Shown: piece after piece, positions 16,586-24,545 of the stretch
How the letters are laid out: every line of letters begins with the position of its first letter
Position numbering within the stretch: the stretch's first letter is position 1
The notes under the pieces: model-generated
The model's database searches: none
Told to the model about the DNA's origin: nothing
The model's input: only the letters and a program-made list of their open reading frames with translations
Position numbers and translations under genes: made by a program
Origin: JANXLS01 sp038227045
GTDB lineage: Bacteria; Planctomycetota; SZUA-567; H5-PLA8
Reading direction: 5' to 3'
Length of the DNA: 64,000 nucleotides
Assembly: GCA_038227045.1 (NCBI GenBank)
Contig: JBBRQD010000003.1
Span: 62,001 to 126,000 of the forward strand

Positions 16586-17728
16586 TCAGCGTTCTTCTCC
16601 GCATTCCCTGTAAAATTCTGCCAGTGCTTCGCCCCGCGCGCGAAATGAATGCGTGGTCTCGGCTCGTTTTCGCGCGCTGGCTCGCATGGATTTCAACACG
16701 TCCGGTTCGCGCAGCAGGGCTTCGATTGCGCGCACCCATTCGTCTACTCCACCGCGCAGCACCACGCGCGCGCATTCGGAATCGTCGGCCAGTTCGCGCA
16801 ATCCCGGCGTATCGGAGACCAGCAGCGGCACACCGCAGGCGAGCATCTCCAGCGCCGGGCGCGAACCGCCGTCGCTGCCGACGCAAAATACAAGGCCCAG
16901 GTCCAAGCCGCTGAGAATCGCCGCGAATTCGGCTGCGGATTTACCCTGTGTGCTGACGATTGCGACGCGTTCGGGCGGCAAGCGCAATTCGGTGAATGCG
17001 CGGATCGTCAGTTCGCGTTCCAATTCGCCGCGGCCGACGAGTTCGCCGCGCCACGCCAGGGCGGGGGAGAGCTTTGAAAAAATATCCAGCGTGAAACGCT
17101 GGCCGCGGTCGCGGCCGCGCTCGCGTTTCCAGCGTGCGGCCTGACCGATCACGATGGGGGGGACCGGCAGATTTTCTGGGCCGAGACGGCCCAGCCACTT
17201 TCTGGGTTGAAAGAAATCGGTGTCCACTGCCGCGTGAATGAAGCGCGCGCGGGCCGCGCCGGCTCCCAGCAGCAGCGCTTCGTGTTCGCGCGCGACGCAC
17301 ACGCAACCGGCGGTGTGGCCGGCCAGCGTGCTTAATATCGGGCGGTGTTCGCAGAGCGGACTGCGGTGCCACGTGCGGACCAGCGCGGCCCGCCTGTTGC
17401 GGCCAGGAATCAGCAACGCCAGCCAGTGTTCAGCCGCACGGTGCACATGGATTGTATCGACAGCTTCAAGGCGCGCGATACGCGACAAAATCGTGGCGTC
17501 GCGCACAGTCGTCAACATGCCCAGCGCGCCGCGCCCGAAACTAAATTCTGAAAAAATATCTTTGGAGGGAACGCCGGCATGGAGCAACGCGTCGCGAACG
17601 GCGGGCGCATCGTGGCGGCACGCCGCGCAGGCGCGAATTCCAGCCGCGCGCAACGAGAGAATATCATTGATGGCCGCCGCCGCGGCGCCCGTGGGACCAC
17701 GCCCGGAGATCAAATGCAGTGCGGTCAT
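16586..17728 (-). CDS. GT4-type glycosyltransferase with in-frame repeat insertion
   Basis: This 380-residue GT-B transferase should move a sugar from a nucleotide donor to an unknown acceptor. The N-domain opens with ALHLISGRGPTGAAAAAIND. The conserved end of the N-domain AAVDTDFFQP appears at about residue 165-174. The C-domain contains VGSDGGSRPALEMLACGVP (the donor-binding E-X7-E region) and LLVSDTPGLREL. Right after FFQP comes RKWLGRLGPENLP, encoded by a copy of a dispersed repeat (17178-17204) also found between genes at 4463-4489. The insertion keeps the frame and lies in the interdomain linker, so the enzyme may still work. ATG at 17728. Its neighbours are unrelated. Confidence 0.85.
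   Translation of the reverse strand: MTALHLISGRGPTGAAAAAINDILSLRAAGIRACAACRHDAPAVRDALLHAGVPSKDIFSEFSFGRGALGMLTTVRDATILSRIARLEAVDTIHVHRAAEHWLALLIPGRNRRAALVRTWHRSPLCEHRPILSTLAGHTAGCVCVAREHEALLLGAGAARARFIHAAVDTDFFQPRKWLGRLGPENLPVPPIVIGQAARWKRERGRDRGQRFTLDIFSKLSPALAWRGELVGRGELERELTIRAFTELRLPPERVAIVSTQGKSAAEFAAILSGLDLGLVFCVGSDGGSRPALEMLACGVPLLVSDTPGLRELADDSECARVVLRGGVDEWVRAIEALLREPDVLKSMRASARKRAETTHSFRARGEALAEFYRECGEER
17178..17204. repeat. Dispersed repeat, GGGCCGAGACGGCCC family, inside a CDS
   Basis: It matches 4463-4489 at 25 of 27 positions. It adds roughly nine to twelve codons to the glycosyltransferase at the linker between the two Rossmann domains without breaking the frame. Confidence 0.8.
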
Positions 17729-17743
17729 GGAAAGTTGGTTTCA

Positions 17744-17775
17744 GGTTCCACGTTTCAAGTTTCAGGCCTGGAACC
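17744..17775. repeat. Inverted repeat, GTTTCAAGTTTCAGG family (copy 3)
   Basis: Seven-base arms GGTTCCA (17744-17750) and TGGAACC (17769-17775) enclose the exact 15-mer at 17752-17766 that is shared with positions 389 and 6078. It fills the 53-bp gap between two minus-strand genes. Confidence 0.75.
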
Positions 17776-17781
17776 GTTTCA

Positions 17782-18906
17782 CTATTTCATCTCATCGAGA
17801 AACTTAGACGCCTTGTTCGGGTAGTCGGTATTGGCGAACCGGCGGTCGCCGGAGAGACGGCTGAACAGAGCGACGGCGCGCCCTTGATCTTCGCCGCCCG
17901 CGCGGCCCGGCAGTTTGCTCAGGCGTTTGAAACATTCGCCCGCCTTCAACACCGCATAACCTTCCGTGCGCGCATCCGTGGGATACTGGTTCTGCACGCG
18001 CAAGTATTCGAGAATGGCATCTAGCAGCGCATCCTGCAATGGCGTTCCCGTGAGTTTCTTGCTGTCGGCTTCCGCCAAAATGGAGTCTCCAATGATCGTG
18101 TGCGCGACGGCGGAGACGCTGTCCGCGGGCGATAAATTAATGGCTGCCTGTGCGGCTTCGCGCGCTTTTGCCGCATCGCCCGCCGCGATAAGGCAGCGCG
18201 CCTGGCCGGCCAACGCCATGGCTTTGACGCGTAGCACGATACCGGCGGCGGCGGCGGCGTATTTCTTAAGCGCTTCCGCGGGCTTGTTCTGAGCCAGCAA
18301 CGCTTCGCCCTCGTAGTAATCGGCCATTTGTTTCTGGTCGGGCCCGCCGTCGCGCAAATGAGCCAGCAATGGCGGCAGTTTGTCGAATGCCTTCGATTGA
18401 ATCGCCGAGTCCGCCATATTGGTCAGGGCCATGGGCGTGTAGCGCGAATTTTTATATGTGTCGATCAGCCGCTGATACACCGCCGCAGCCTCCTGCCCTT
18501 TTCCGCCGCGGTATTTACATTCGGCATAGAGGTAGAGGATATACGGCCGGGCCACGGCGCGAACCTGATCCAGCACTTCTTTCTGTTCGATGATGCCTTG
18601 CAGGCCGTCCGCGGCGCTCGAATACGCTCCGCTGCGAAACGAGGCGACGGCTTCGCGGAAACCTTCCGTCGAAACGTCCCAATCGACATCGCCGATTTCA
18701 GCCGAGTTGAATGTGCGGCGGGCGCCGGCACCCATTTCGATTTCGAGACCGTCTTTATCGTCCTTGGTGATTTTTCCGCTCACCACTTCCTTGTTCTTGA
18801 CGAGCGTGATTTTATCACTCTCTGCTCGGGCCTGGCCTGCACCCACGGCGCAAAGCGCCACCACTATTATCCGCGCTATCCGCGCGCTCCACGGCGACAC
18901 CTTCAT
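17782..18906 (-). CDS. Exported TPR-repeat protein
   Basis: This 374-residue protein starts with a signal peptide (KVSPWSARIARIIVVALCAV, cleavage after QARA). A short beta-rich segment (ITLVKNKEVVSGKITKDDKD) follows, resembling the small SH3-like domain found before TPR arrays in PVC proteins. From about residue 80 on there are tetratricopeptide-like helices: YILYLYAECKYRGGKGQEAA, then YTPMALTNMADSAIQSKAF, then AEALKKYAAAA, then ALAGQARCLIAAGDAAKARE. It is probably a periplasmic scaffold. I chose the ATG at 18906 because it gives a clean signal peptide and GGGAG lies upstream; longer in-frame starts at 18948 or 19074 are less likely. No partner gene is evident. Confidence 0.8.
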   Translation of the reverse strand: MKVSPWSARIARIIVVALCAVGAGQARAESDKITLVKNKEVVSGKITKDDKDGLEIEMGAGARRTFNSAEIGDVDWDVSTEGFREAVASFRSGAYSSAADGLQGIIEQKEVLDQVRAVARPYILYLYAECKYRGGKGQEAAAVYQRLIDTYKNSRYTPMALTNMADSAIQSKAFDKLPPLLAHLRDGGPDQKQMADYYEGEALLAQNKPAEALKKYAAAAAGIVLRVKAMALAGQARCLIAAGDAAKAREAAQAAINLSPADSVSAVAHTIIGDSILAEADSKKLTGTPLQDALLDAILEYLRVQNQYPTDARTEGYAVLKAGECFKRLSKLPGRAGGEDQGRAVALFSRLSGDRRFANTDYPNKASKFLDEMK

Positions 18907-19116
18907 CTCTCGCGTCTCCCTTGTAAGTCGATCAGCTTGAATTTTCATATTTCGCACAATCATAACTTTGTTTTCAAATTGCCGCAAGGGCAGTGTCCGG
19001 GATTTACGGTTGTGGAACTCTTGCGGGCGGCAACTCATACTGTCTAAAACGAAGAAGAGCGCACTTTCCAGCATGTATTCTCGCGAGAGAACAAACGGGC
19101 GTTGAACGTTCGCCTA

Positions 19117-19150
19117 ATAAAAACGCCTCGCGCGGTATCGCACGAGGCGT
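19117..19150 (-). terminator. Rho-independent terminator of the 19176-19517 gene
   Basis: An 8-bp stem (19123-19130 with 19143-19150, ACGCCTCG/CGAGGCGT) with a 12-base loop is followed on the minus strand by a T tract (A run at 19118-19123 on the plus strand). It lies 26 bases past the stop. Confidence 0.8.
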
Positions 19151-19175
19151 CTGAAGACGTTCGAAATCCAAGGTG

Positions 19176-19517
19176 TTACTTGTCTTTCTTCTCTTTGTGC
19201 TTGGCTTCGGCGATGGACGCGACCTTGACGCCATCGGGCGTTTCAGCGCCCTTCACTTCGACTGTTTTGCCGATCAACGCCTCGACCTGCTTTGCGATAT
19301 CCGCGTCGCCCAGGAGGTTGACCTTCTTGGCTTCGCCTTTGTCCTTGCCATGCGGCGCAATCGACAACACACCCACGACGCCTTCTTTTGCATCAGCGCC
19401 TTTGGCGCTCAACGCTCCGACCCAGTGGCCACCATCCTTGTGCTTTTCTTCAGCCTTTGCGCCGGCACAAACAATCAACGCCAGCGCCAGCGGAAGCATG
19501 TACTTAACCATACGCAT
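19176..19517 (-). CDS. Small exported protein of unknown function
   Basis: This 113-residue protein has a clear signal peptide (MRMVKYMLPLALALIVCAGA, cleavage after AKA). The mature part is Lys/Glu-rich with HWVGALSAKGADAKEGVVGV and a beta-like stretch KTVEVKGAETPDGVKVASIA, ending EAKHKEKKDK. The latter resembles small OB-like domains that carry an ALIGKTVEVKG pattern, but I cannot assign a family. The start at 19517 is fixed by a strong GGAGGAAG site. It diverges from the hydrolase gene at 19863 across a 345-bp AT-rich region with two palindromes. A terminator follows, so it is probably monocistronic. Confidence 0.75.
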   Translation of the reverse strand: MRMVKYMLPLALALIVCAGAKAEEKHKDGGHWVGALSAKGADAKEGVVGVLSIAPHGKDKGEAKKVNLLGDADIAKQVEALIGKTVEVKGAETPDGVKVASIAEAKHKEKKDK

Positions 19518-19662
19518 TTCTTGTCTTCCTCCAATTACAACCATATACGGCGCCGACAATCGGTCCGCGCCTGTATACATTTTTCCCCGGGTAAATCGGG
19601 ACCGGAGAGCCGCCCGTTGCCATCGAACAAATGACGAAAGTAATACACTTTAATTCACATAA

Positions 19663-19688
19663 TTGATTGAATAAATATATTCAATCAA
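19663..19688. promoter_or_regulatory. Palindrome in divergent promoter region (candidate operator)
   Basis: Perfect 11-bp arms TTGATTGAATA (19663-19673) and TATTCAATCAA (19678-19688) are separated by AATA. It lies in the AT-rich gap 19518-19862 between two divergently transcribed exported-protein genes. Apart from this site and the one at 19722 I see nothing else defined there. Confidence 0.5.
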
Positions 19689-19721
19689 TCAAAACGACTG
19701 CTCTATAGTCAAAAAACGATA

Positions 19722-19736
19722 AAATTGTAACAATTT
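19722..19736. promoter_or_regulatory. Second short palindrome, candidate operator half-sites
   Basis: AAATTG-TAA-CAATTT is a 6+3+6 perfect inverted repeat 34 bp after the larger palindrome. It could be a regulator site for the gene starting at 19863. Confidence 0.4.
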
Positions 19737-19862
19737 CATCTATGCTACAGCAAAGATTTGGTTTGAACTCGGAAAAAAATATCGGCTGCGGTTCCATGAA
19801 TCGTGGAGTCGGGTGTAGTATGGTTCGTGTCCCAATTTCGATAGTTGGCTGGGAGCTTGATT

Positions 19863-20993
19863 ATGCGCGTGCTTGCGTGGATTGTCTCAATTTGTTTTCT
19901 TTCAATGGTTGCATTTGGGCCTGTTCAGGCCGAAGACAAAAAAAACGACGCTCCCAAAACCGACAAGGAAAAGGGTGCGGAATACATCCGCTTGATGCAG
20001 AGCCTTAAGACGATTTTCGAAGAGAAAAGATTTGGCGAAGGTGCCAATGTCTGCCGCAAGATGATCGAGCTTATGCCGAGCCAAGGCGAGGCGCATTACA
20101 ATCTGGCCTGCTGTCTGGCTCATCTGAACAAGAAAGACGACGCGCTGGCGGCGCTTGGCAAGGCTGTCGAAAATAATTTTACGGACGTCGCGCTGATCGA
20201 AAAGGATGACGATCTCGTCCCACTAAGAGGTGACCCGCGCTACATCGAAATTCTGGCCAAGGCCAAAACCAATGACGAAGCGAGCGCCGAAAAAGGAGAA
20301 GACATTCCGGGCGTCAAAACGGTCGAAGCCGCGCCCGCAGACGGGCTGCGTTTTCGCCTGCGTATGTCACCGACGGCCACGAAGCAGAAGCCGAATCGCC
20401 TGATCGTCTGGATGCATCCTTCGGGCGGCTCCATGGATTCGGTCGTCGAGGAGCTTGCGCCGCGATTCATCAAACAAGGTTTCGCGCTGGTTGTGTTCAC
20501 GAAAAAAAACTTCAACTCGTGGAGCGGCGAAGATGCCTCACGCCTGCCGAAGACGCTCGACGCGCTTGCCGCCATCGAGGGGATTTCAGACGATCGGCCC
20601 GTGTTGATGGGCTTCAGCGCGGGCGGCCAGATGGCACTGATGCTTTGGAACGCCAGTGGCGCTGGCCTGGGCGGGCTGGTTCTCGATGCGGCGTATCCGG
20701 TGCAGATGGGCGACGATGGAAAGTACGCGCGCATGGAATTGCCAAAGGACGGCGCGGCGCTGAAAGTTCCGTTTTTCGTGCTGGTGGGATTGGCGGACGG
20801 CGGATCGCAAGTCTGGAAGCAATCGGAAGCGCCGTTTAAAAAAGCCGGAACGCCGCTGACGATCAACTACATCGAAAATGGCAAGCACGAGTGGCTTTTC
20901 GGAAACAAAGAACTCGACGCGCTCGATAAATGGCTCGCGGACCTCGCCGCAAAACCCGCCGACGCAAAAACGCCTCACTGGCGACCGAAATAA
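19863..20993 (+). CDS. Exported alpha/beta-hydrolase with N-terminal TPR-like region
   Basis: This 376-residue protein has a signal peptide (RVLAWIVSICFLSMVAFGPV, cleavage after QA). Residues about 40-130 form TPR-like helices ending in the pattern DDDLVPLRGDPRYIEILAKA, often seen where TPR units precede hydrolases. The C-terminal domain is an alpha/beta-hydrolase: RLIVWMHPSGGSMDS, then nucleophile elbow GFSAGGQMAL with the catalytic Ser, a likely Asp in LVGLADGG and the His in ENGKHEWLFG. It resembles dienelactone hydrolase/phospholipase-carboxylesterase enzymes. The substrate is unknown. ATG at 19863 has GGGAG upstream. It converges with the GT2 gene, with a hairpin between the stops. Confidence 0.85.
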   Translation: MRVLAWIVSICFLSMVAFGPVQAEDKKNDAPKTDKEKGAEYIRLMQSLKTIFEEKRFGEGANVCRKMIELMPSQGEAHYNLACCLAHLNKKDDALAALGKAVENNFTDVALIEKDDDLVPLRGDPRYIEILAKAKTNDEASAEKGEDIPGVKTVEAAPADGLRFRLRMSPTATKQKPNRLIVWMHPSGGSMDSVVEELAPRFIKQGFALVVFTKKNFNSWSGEDASRLPKTLDALAAIEGISDDRPVLMGFSAGGQMALMLWNASGAGLGGLVLDAAYPVQMGDDGKYARMELPKDGAALKVPFFVLVGLADGGSQVWKQSEAPFKKAGTPLTINYIENGKHEWLFGNKELDALDKWLADLAAKPADAKTPHWRPK

Positions 20994-21026
20994 TTGTGGT
21001 GCAGGCTGGAAGCCCGCACCACAATT
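20992..21026. terminator. Bidirectional hairpin between convergent stops
   Basis: An 11-bp stem AATTGTGGTGC/GCACCACAATT (20992-21002 with 21016-21026) plus an inner GGCT/AGCC pair overlaps both stop codons. Its GTGCAGGCTGG text recalls the palindromic arms found inside the Hsp70 gene at 56928. Confidence 0.75.
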
Positions 21027-22048
21027 TACTCGCTCAAAATAATCGCCGCGAGTGAGACTCGATTGCGCTTTAATTTCGTGTGAAATTCGCCGGCGCTGAG
21101 CCGCTTCACTTTCGGCCGGTTGCGTAATTGCCGCCCGCTTCCCATTAGCGCCTGCCAATGCCCCGCGAAAAATGCTCCGAGCAGGGTGCTGAGTTTTTCG
21201 CTTCCGGCGGCCTGGCCCTTTCCCTTTCCACGTAATACCGCGTACCCCATTAAGAAGTAGCGATACAGCGTCCAGAACGGAAACACCAGCAGCATTGAGA
21301 ATGTGAAATTCTTCAGTGCCAGAAAATAATGATTCCGTTCGACGAGCCGCATTTTGAACGCGGAGTAACTGCTGCTGCTCGCCGAGTATTTGTGATACAC
21401 GACAGCGTGCGGCGTGTTCACGGCGCGCCATCCGGCCCAGATGGCGCGCAGGCCCAGATCCATGTCTTCGCAATAAGCAAAAAAATCGTCGGCGAAAAGG
21501 CCGGTTTCGCTCAGCATCGCGCGCGAATAAAGCGCGGCGCAGCCGCTGGGCATCAGGATCTCACGCAGCGCGTCGTATTGTCCCTCGTCGCGCTCGCCGC
21601 GGCCGCGGCCCATGCCGATGCCGTCGGGAGCGGCCAGCAACCCGCCCACGGAATCGACCCTCGTGCGGTCGAAAAAATTCAATATCTTTGGCGCGGCCAT
21701 GCCGGTGCGTGCGTCGGATTTCAATTCCGTATCGAACGCCTTGACCAGCTCGGCGAGAAAACTCGGGGCGCATTCGGTGTCGTTGTTGAGCAAGACGATG
21801 TAGTTGCCGCGCGATTCCCTGAAGCCGGCATTGTTGCCGCCTGTGAAGCCGGCATTTTCACTCAGCGCCACGATCCGGATTTCCGGCATCAGTTCGCGCG
21901 CTACGGCGATCGAATTGTCTTTGGATCCATTGTCGACGAAAACGGTCTCGAAATCGCGAAACGTCTGGGCGTTCAAGGAACCGAGGCAGTCCTTGAGCAA
22001 CCGTTCCCCGTTGTAGTTCACGATGATCACGGAGACGGCTGGAGTCAT
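21026..22048 (-). CDS. GT2-family glycosyltransferase (rhamnosyltransferase-like)
   Basis: This 340-residue GT-A enzyme opens with VSVIIVNYNGERLLKDCL and has FVDNGSKDNSIAVARE. ENAGFTGGNNAGF and VLLNNDTECAP (DXD-like metal site) follow, and DFFAYCEDMDLGLRAIWAGW holds the catalytic base region. These are hallmarks of rhamnosyltransferase-type GT2 proteins that build surface polysaccharide. A C-terminal hydrophobic helix region (about residues 240-270, including MLLVFPFWTLYRYFLMGYAV) suggests membrane contact. ATG at 22048. It is followed, on the minus strand, by no partner; the upstream minus-strand gene is the DUF2892-like protein. The acceptor is unknown. Confidence 0.9.
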   Translation of the reverse strand: MTPAVSVIIVNYNGERLLKDCLGSLNAQTFRDFETVFVDNGSKDNSIAVARELMPEIRIVALSENAGFTGGNNAGFRESRGNYIVLLNNDTECAPSFLAELVKAFDTELKSDARTGMAAPKILNFFDRTRVDSVGGLLAAPDGIGMGRGRGERDEGQYDALREILMPSGCAALYSRAMLSETGLFADDFFAYCEDMDLGLRAIWAGWRAVNTPHAVVYHKYSASSSSYSAFKMRLVERNHYFLALKNFTFSMLLVFPFWTLYRYFLMGYAVLRGKGKGQAAGSEKLSTLLGAFFAGHWQALMGSGRQLRNRPKVKRLSAGEFHTKLKRNRVSLAAIILSE

Positions 22049-22101
22049 GATTTAAGATTGGAATTGGAGGCAAATAAAGTGTAAGGATGACAAAGGGGCT
22101 G

Positions 22102-22566
22102 TTAAATCTGCACCGCGCTGATCGCTTTGTCGATCCCTTCGCCGTTCAAATGTTCGGACGTCTTGCGAACATCGAGGAAGTCGCCGCGTAGCGCTTTCAA
22201 GGCGTAGCGCTCTTTTTCAATTTCAGTCTGCGTTCGAAAACCGAGTCGGCGCAACACGGGCACTGGCGGACTCCAGCCCTGCACGGAATGTTGCAGCAGA
22301 AAAGCGGCGACGATCGCGGGTAGAATGAAGAATTTTTTGTTGACTGTCGCGCCCAGGGTCAAACCGACCAGCGAAGCCGTCGCGGCGTTGGCGGCGAGCA
22401 CGCGCTCGAGATCCCACTCCCGGTCCAATTCGCCCAAACGCCGCTCGATGGCCACAGGCCCTTCGGCCGCGATCCGCACGATGGCTTCCTTGGTCTGGCG
22501 CCGAATTTTCTGGCTGATGTTGTCCGCCGAGTTCTTCGGAATTCGTTCAACCATGGAAGGAAACAT
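22102..22566 (-). CDS. DUF2892-like small membrane protein
   Basis: This 154-residue protein has a helical N-terminal half (KNSADNISQKIRRQTKEAIV, with an ERRLGELDREWDLERVL helix). A membrane hairpin follows: ATASLVGLTLGATVNKKFFI, then LPAIVAAFLLQHSVQGW. The end is SPPVPVLRRLGFRTQTEIEK-type sequence. This resembles DUF2892/YgaP-type inner membrane domains fused to a helical region. A rhodanese domain sometimes found with it is absent. I chose the ATG at 22566 because GGAG lies 8 bases upstream; in-frame ATGs at 22599 and 22638 would lengthen it to 178 residues. Function is unknown. Confidence 0.7.
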   Translation of the reverse strand: MFPSMVERIPKNSADNISQKIRRQTKEAIVRIAAEGPVAIERRLGELDREWDLERVLAANAATASLVGLTLGATVNKKFFILPAIVAAFLLQHSVQGWSPPVPVLRRLGFRTQTEIEKERYALKALRGDFLDVRKTSEHLNGEGIDKAISAVQI

Positions 22567-22697
22567 GACCATCGCTCCAAATCGGGGCCAGTCCGCCATT
22601 AAAAATGTGTAAAACTTTTGCGGACCATCGTAAAGCATTGTACACGTCTATTTTTATTTTCTCCACTCTTTTTGCGCTGTGCGGTCGAGTCTCAAGT

Positions 22698-24449
22698 CTA
22701 TTTGAGCGCCTCTACCAACCCATCCAACAGCGGAAAGCCGATCAAATAAGAGCGGACCGCTCGCGTCAGATTTGGCACCGCGCGGGCGTTGCCTCCGAAG
22801 GCCAAGCGCAGGCACGCGACACCGGCTTGGGCCAGGCCGCCGAGCAGTTCGCTCCATTGCGCGGCGTCGGTCGTGGGCGCAAGAGGCACGACGATCGTCA
22901 GTTCGGGCGGTTCGTCGAATGCCGCGCCGACCGCTTTGGCGAAGTCCAGGCGGTTGGTGAAATCGTCCATTGCCGGCGACAGCTTCAACTCGGGTCCGGA
23001 CTCGTATGCCGAACCCGCGTTCAGTTCCACGCCCTCGCGCAGGTCGCGCAGAAAAAATCCGCGGTCGTTGCGCCACAAACGCCGTTCCGCGCTCAGCGGC
23101 GCGGCGGCGGTCAGCACCAACTCCATGCCGCTTTCGCCGCGCACCGCTTCAATGGCCGCACGCAAAGCGTGGCACAAAGGCGCGATGACCTGGCGCGTGC
23201 CGATGGCCGCACGCGTCGTGTCGAATCCTTCGCCTTGGATCCACGCCGTGGCGTTCCACAGCCCGGCGGCCGCGACGGGCAGAATCCGCCCGCGCACGGG
23301 CGAACGCAGAAAATACTCCTCGCGCTCCCGGTGCGCGCGTGCCGCCAATACCGCGAGTTCGCCCAGCCGCGCCGCTGCGCGCTTCGGATCGCGCAATGCT
23401 TCGCGAGCCACGAGTCCGCCGGCGTTCACCGTCACGGGTGCCGCGCGCTGCGCCGCATCGAAAAGTTTGTCCGGAACCGCTTTGAAATAGAGACACAGTT
23501 CCGTCACCGGCGCGGACATGCCGCCGAATTCGCCCGGAATGCGCGCGAGAAATTCCGCCATCGCACCGACACGTTCCGTGTTGTCGGCGCGCACATTCAA
23601 TCCCGGCGCGCCAGCCGCCCAGCCGCGTTTGAATGCAGCGGAAAAATCCGGCCCAAGCGGATCCGCCGGTAAAGTCGATTCCTGTTTTTCGAACGCTGCC
23701 GCGCTGGACGGGCACGGATCCAGCGAGAGCAGATTGTCGCGCACCGCCTTGACCACGCCGGGCGAGTGCACGCCCTGAAGCCAGAACTCTTCCAGCGCCT
23801 GCCCGCCCGCCGGCAGCGGATTTTCGATCGCGGATTTCGCACTCCAATGCGGGAGATTGGCTGCCCCGGAAAAGGCCACGCGGCGCACGCCATAGTCACG
23901 CGCGCCATACGCACCCGCAGGCAGCGCGAGCACAGCCAGCGAATGGATCAACGCGGGCGAAATAAATTCCCAGCCAAGCGTGACAACGCGACGCTCGACA
24001 TCGCGTGCCGCCGCGCCAGCCACATCGAATGCGATGCCCGACTCACGCAGCGACTCCAGCAAGCGCCGCCGGTCCCAGGGTGAGCCCGACGATTCCGCGC
24101 GCGGCATTTCCGGCTCGGCCACGCGCACGCGCCACAACAGCAGTGCTGCTGCCCGCGCATGATTCTGATAGGCTTCGGCCACGTCGTCGAATTTCAGCCG
24201 CCGCAACGAGAGCATCGTCAGTGTGCGGATGTCGGCCGAGGCGATAACGCCCGTTTTTTCGGGATTGTCGTTTTCGAACGCCGCTTGTCCGGCCGACTCG
24301 GCGATCAGCCGCCCCAGCCGCAGTGCCTCGTCGTCCGGCAACGCCGCGCGCGCGCCGATGGCCGCGTTCCGGACAGACGCCGCGAGGCGCGCGGCGTCGA
24401 ACGCCACGCGGCGGCCATCGTGCTTTATGACTGCGTCGGGATGTTTCAT
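22698..24449 (-). CDS. ATP-cone domain protein, possible degenerate NrdD-like protein
   Basis: This 583-residue protein opens with an ATP-cone: AVIKHDGRRVAFDAARLAAS at residues 5-24 and SADIRTLTMLSLRRLKFDDV near 71-90, the nucleotide-binding regulatory fold of ribonucleotide reductases and NrdR. The remaining 490 residues contain no glycyl-radical motif (RVCGY-like), no clear CXXC metal site at the C-terminus and no radical SAM partner nearby. Stretches such as WEFISPALIHSLAVLALPAG and MAEFLARIPGEFGGMSAPVT hint at a relation to anaerobic reductases, but weakly. It may be a nucleotide-sensing protein of unknown role. ATG at 24449. An inverted repeat separates it from the adaptor gene. Confidence 0.65.
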   Translation of the reverse strand: MKHPDAVIKHDGRRVAFDAARLAASVRNAAIGARAALPDDEALRLGRLIAESAGQAAFENDNPEKTGVIASADIRTLTMLSLRRLKFDDVAEAYQNHARAAALLLWRVRVAEPEMPRAESSGSPWDRRRLLESLRESGIAFDVAGAAARDVERRVVTLGWEFISPALIHSLAVLALPAGAYGARDYGVRRVAFSGAANLPHWSAKSAIENPLPAGGQALEEFWLQGVHSPGVVKAVRDNLLSLDPCPSSAAAFEKQESTLPADPLGPDFSAAFKRGWAAGAPGLNVRADNTERVGAMAEFLARIPGEFGGMSAPVTELCLYFKAVPDKLFDAAQRAAPVTVNAGGLVAREALRDPKRAAARLGELAVLAARAHREREEYFLRSPVRGRILPVAAAGLWNATAWIQGEGFDTTRAAIGTRQVIAPLCHALRAAIEAVRGESGMELVLTAAAPLSAERRLWRNDRGFFLRDLREGVELNAGSAYESGPELKLSPAMDDFTNRLDFAKAVGAAFDEPPELTIVVPLAPTTDAAQWSELLGGLAQAGVACLRLAFGGNARAVPNLTRAVRSYLIGFPLLDGLVEALK

Positions 24450-24470
24450 CGCGTATGGAGGGTTCCAGAG

Positions 24471-24536
24471 CCGCGCACATCAGTAAGCGGCTAAAACTGT
24501 CCCGTGCAAAATGAGGCCGCTTACTGACATGCGCGG
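24471..24536. repeat. Imperfect inverted repeat, GTAAGCGGCCGCTTAC family
   Basis: Arms 24471-24491 and 24516-24536 pair at 19 of 21 positions around a 24-base loop. It lies in the 96-bp gap between the exporter adaptor stop and the ATP-cone gene start. Confidence 0.85.
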
Positions 24537-24545
24537 CCCTGGCGC

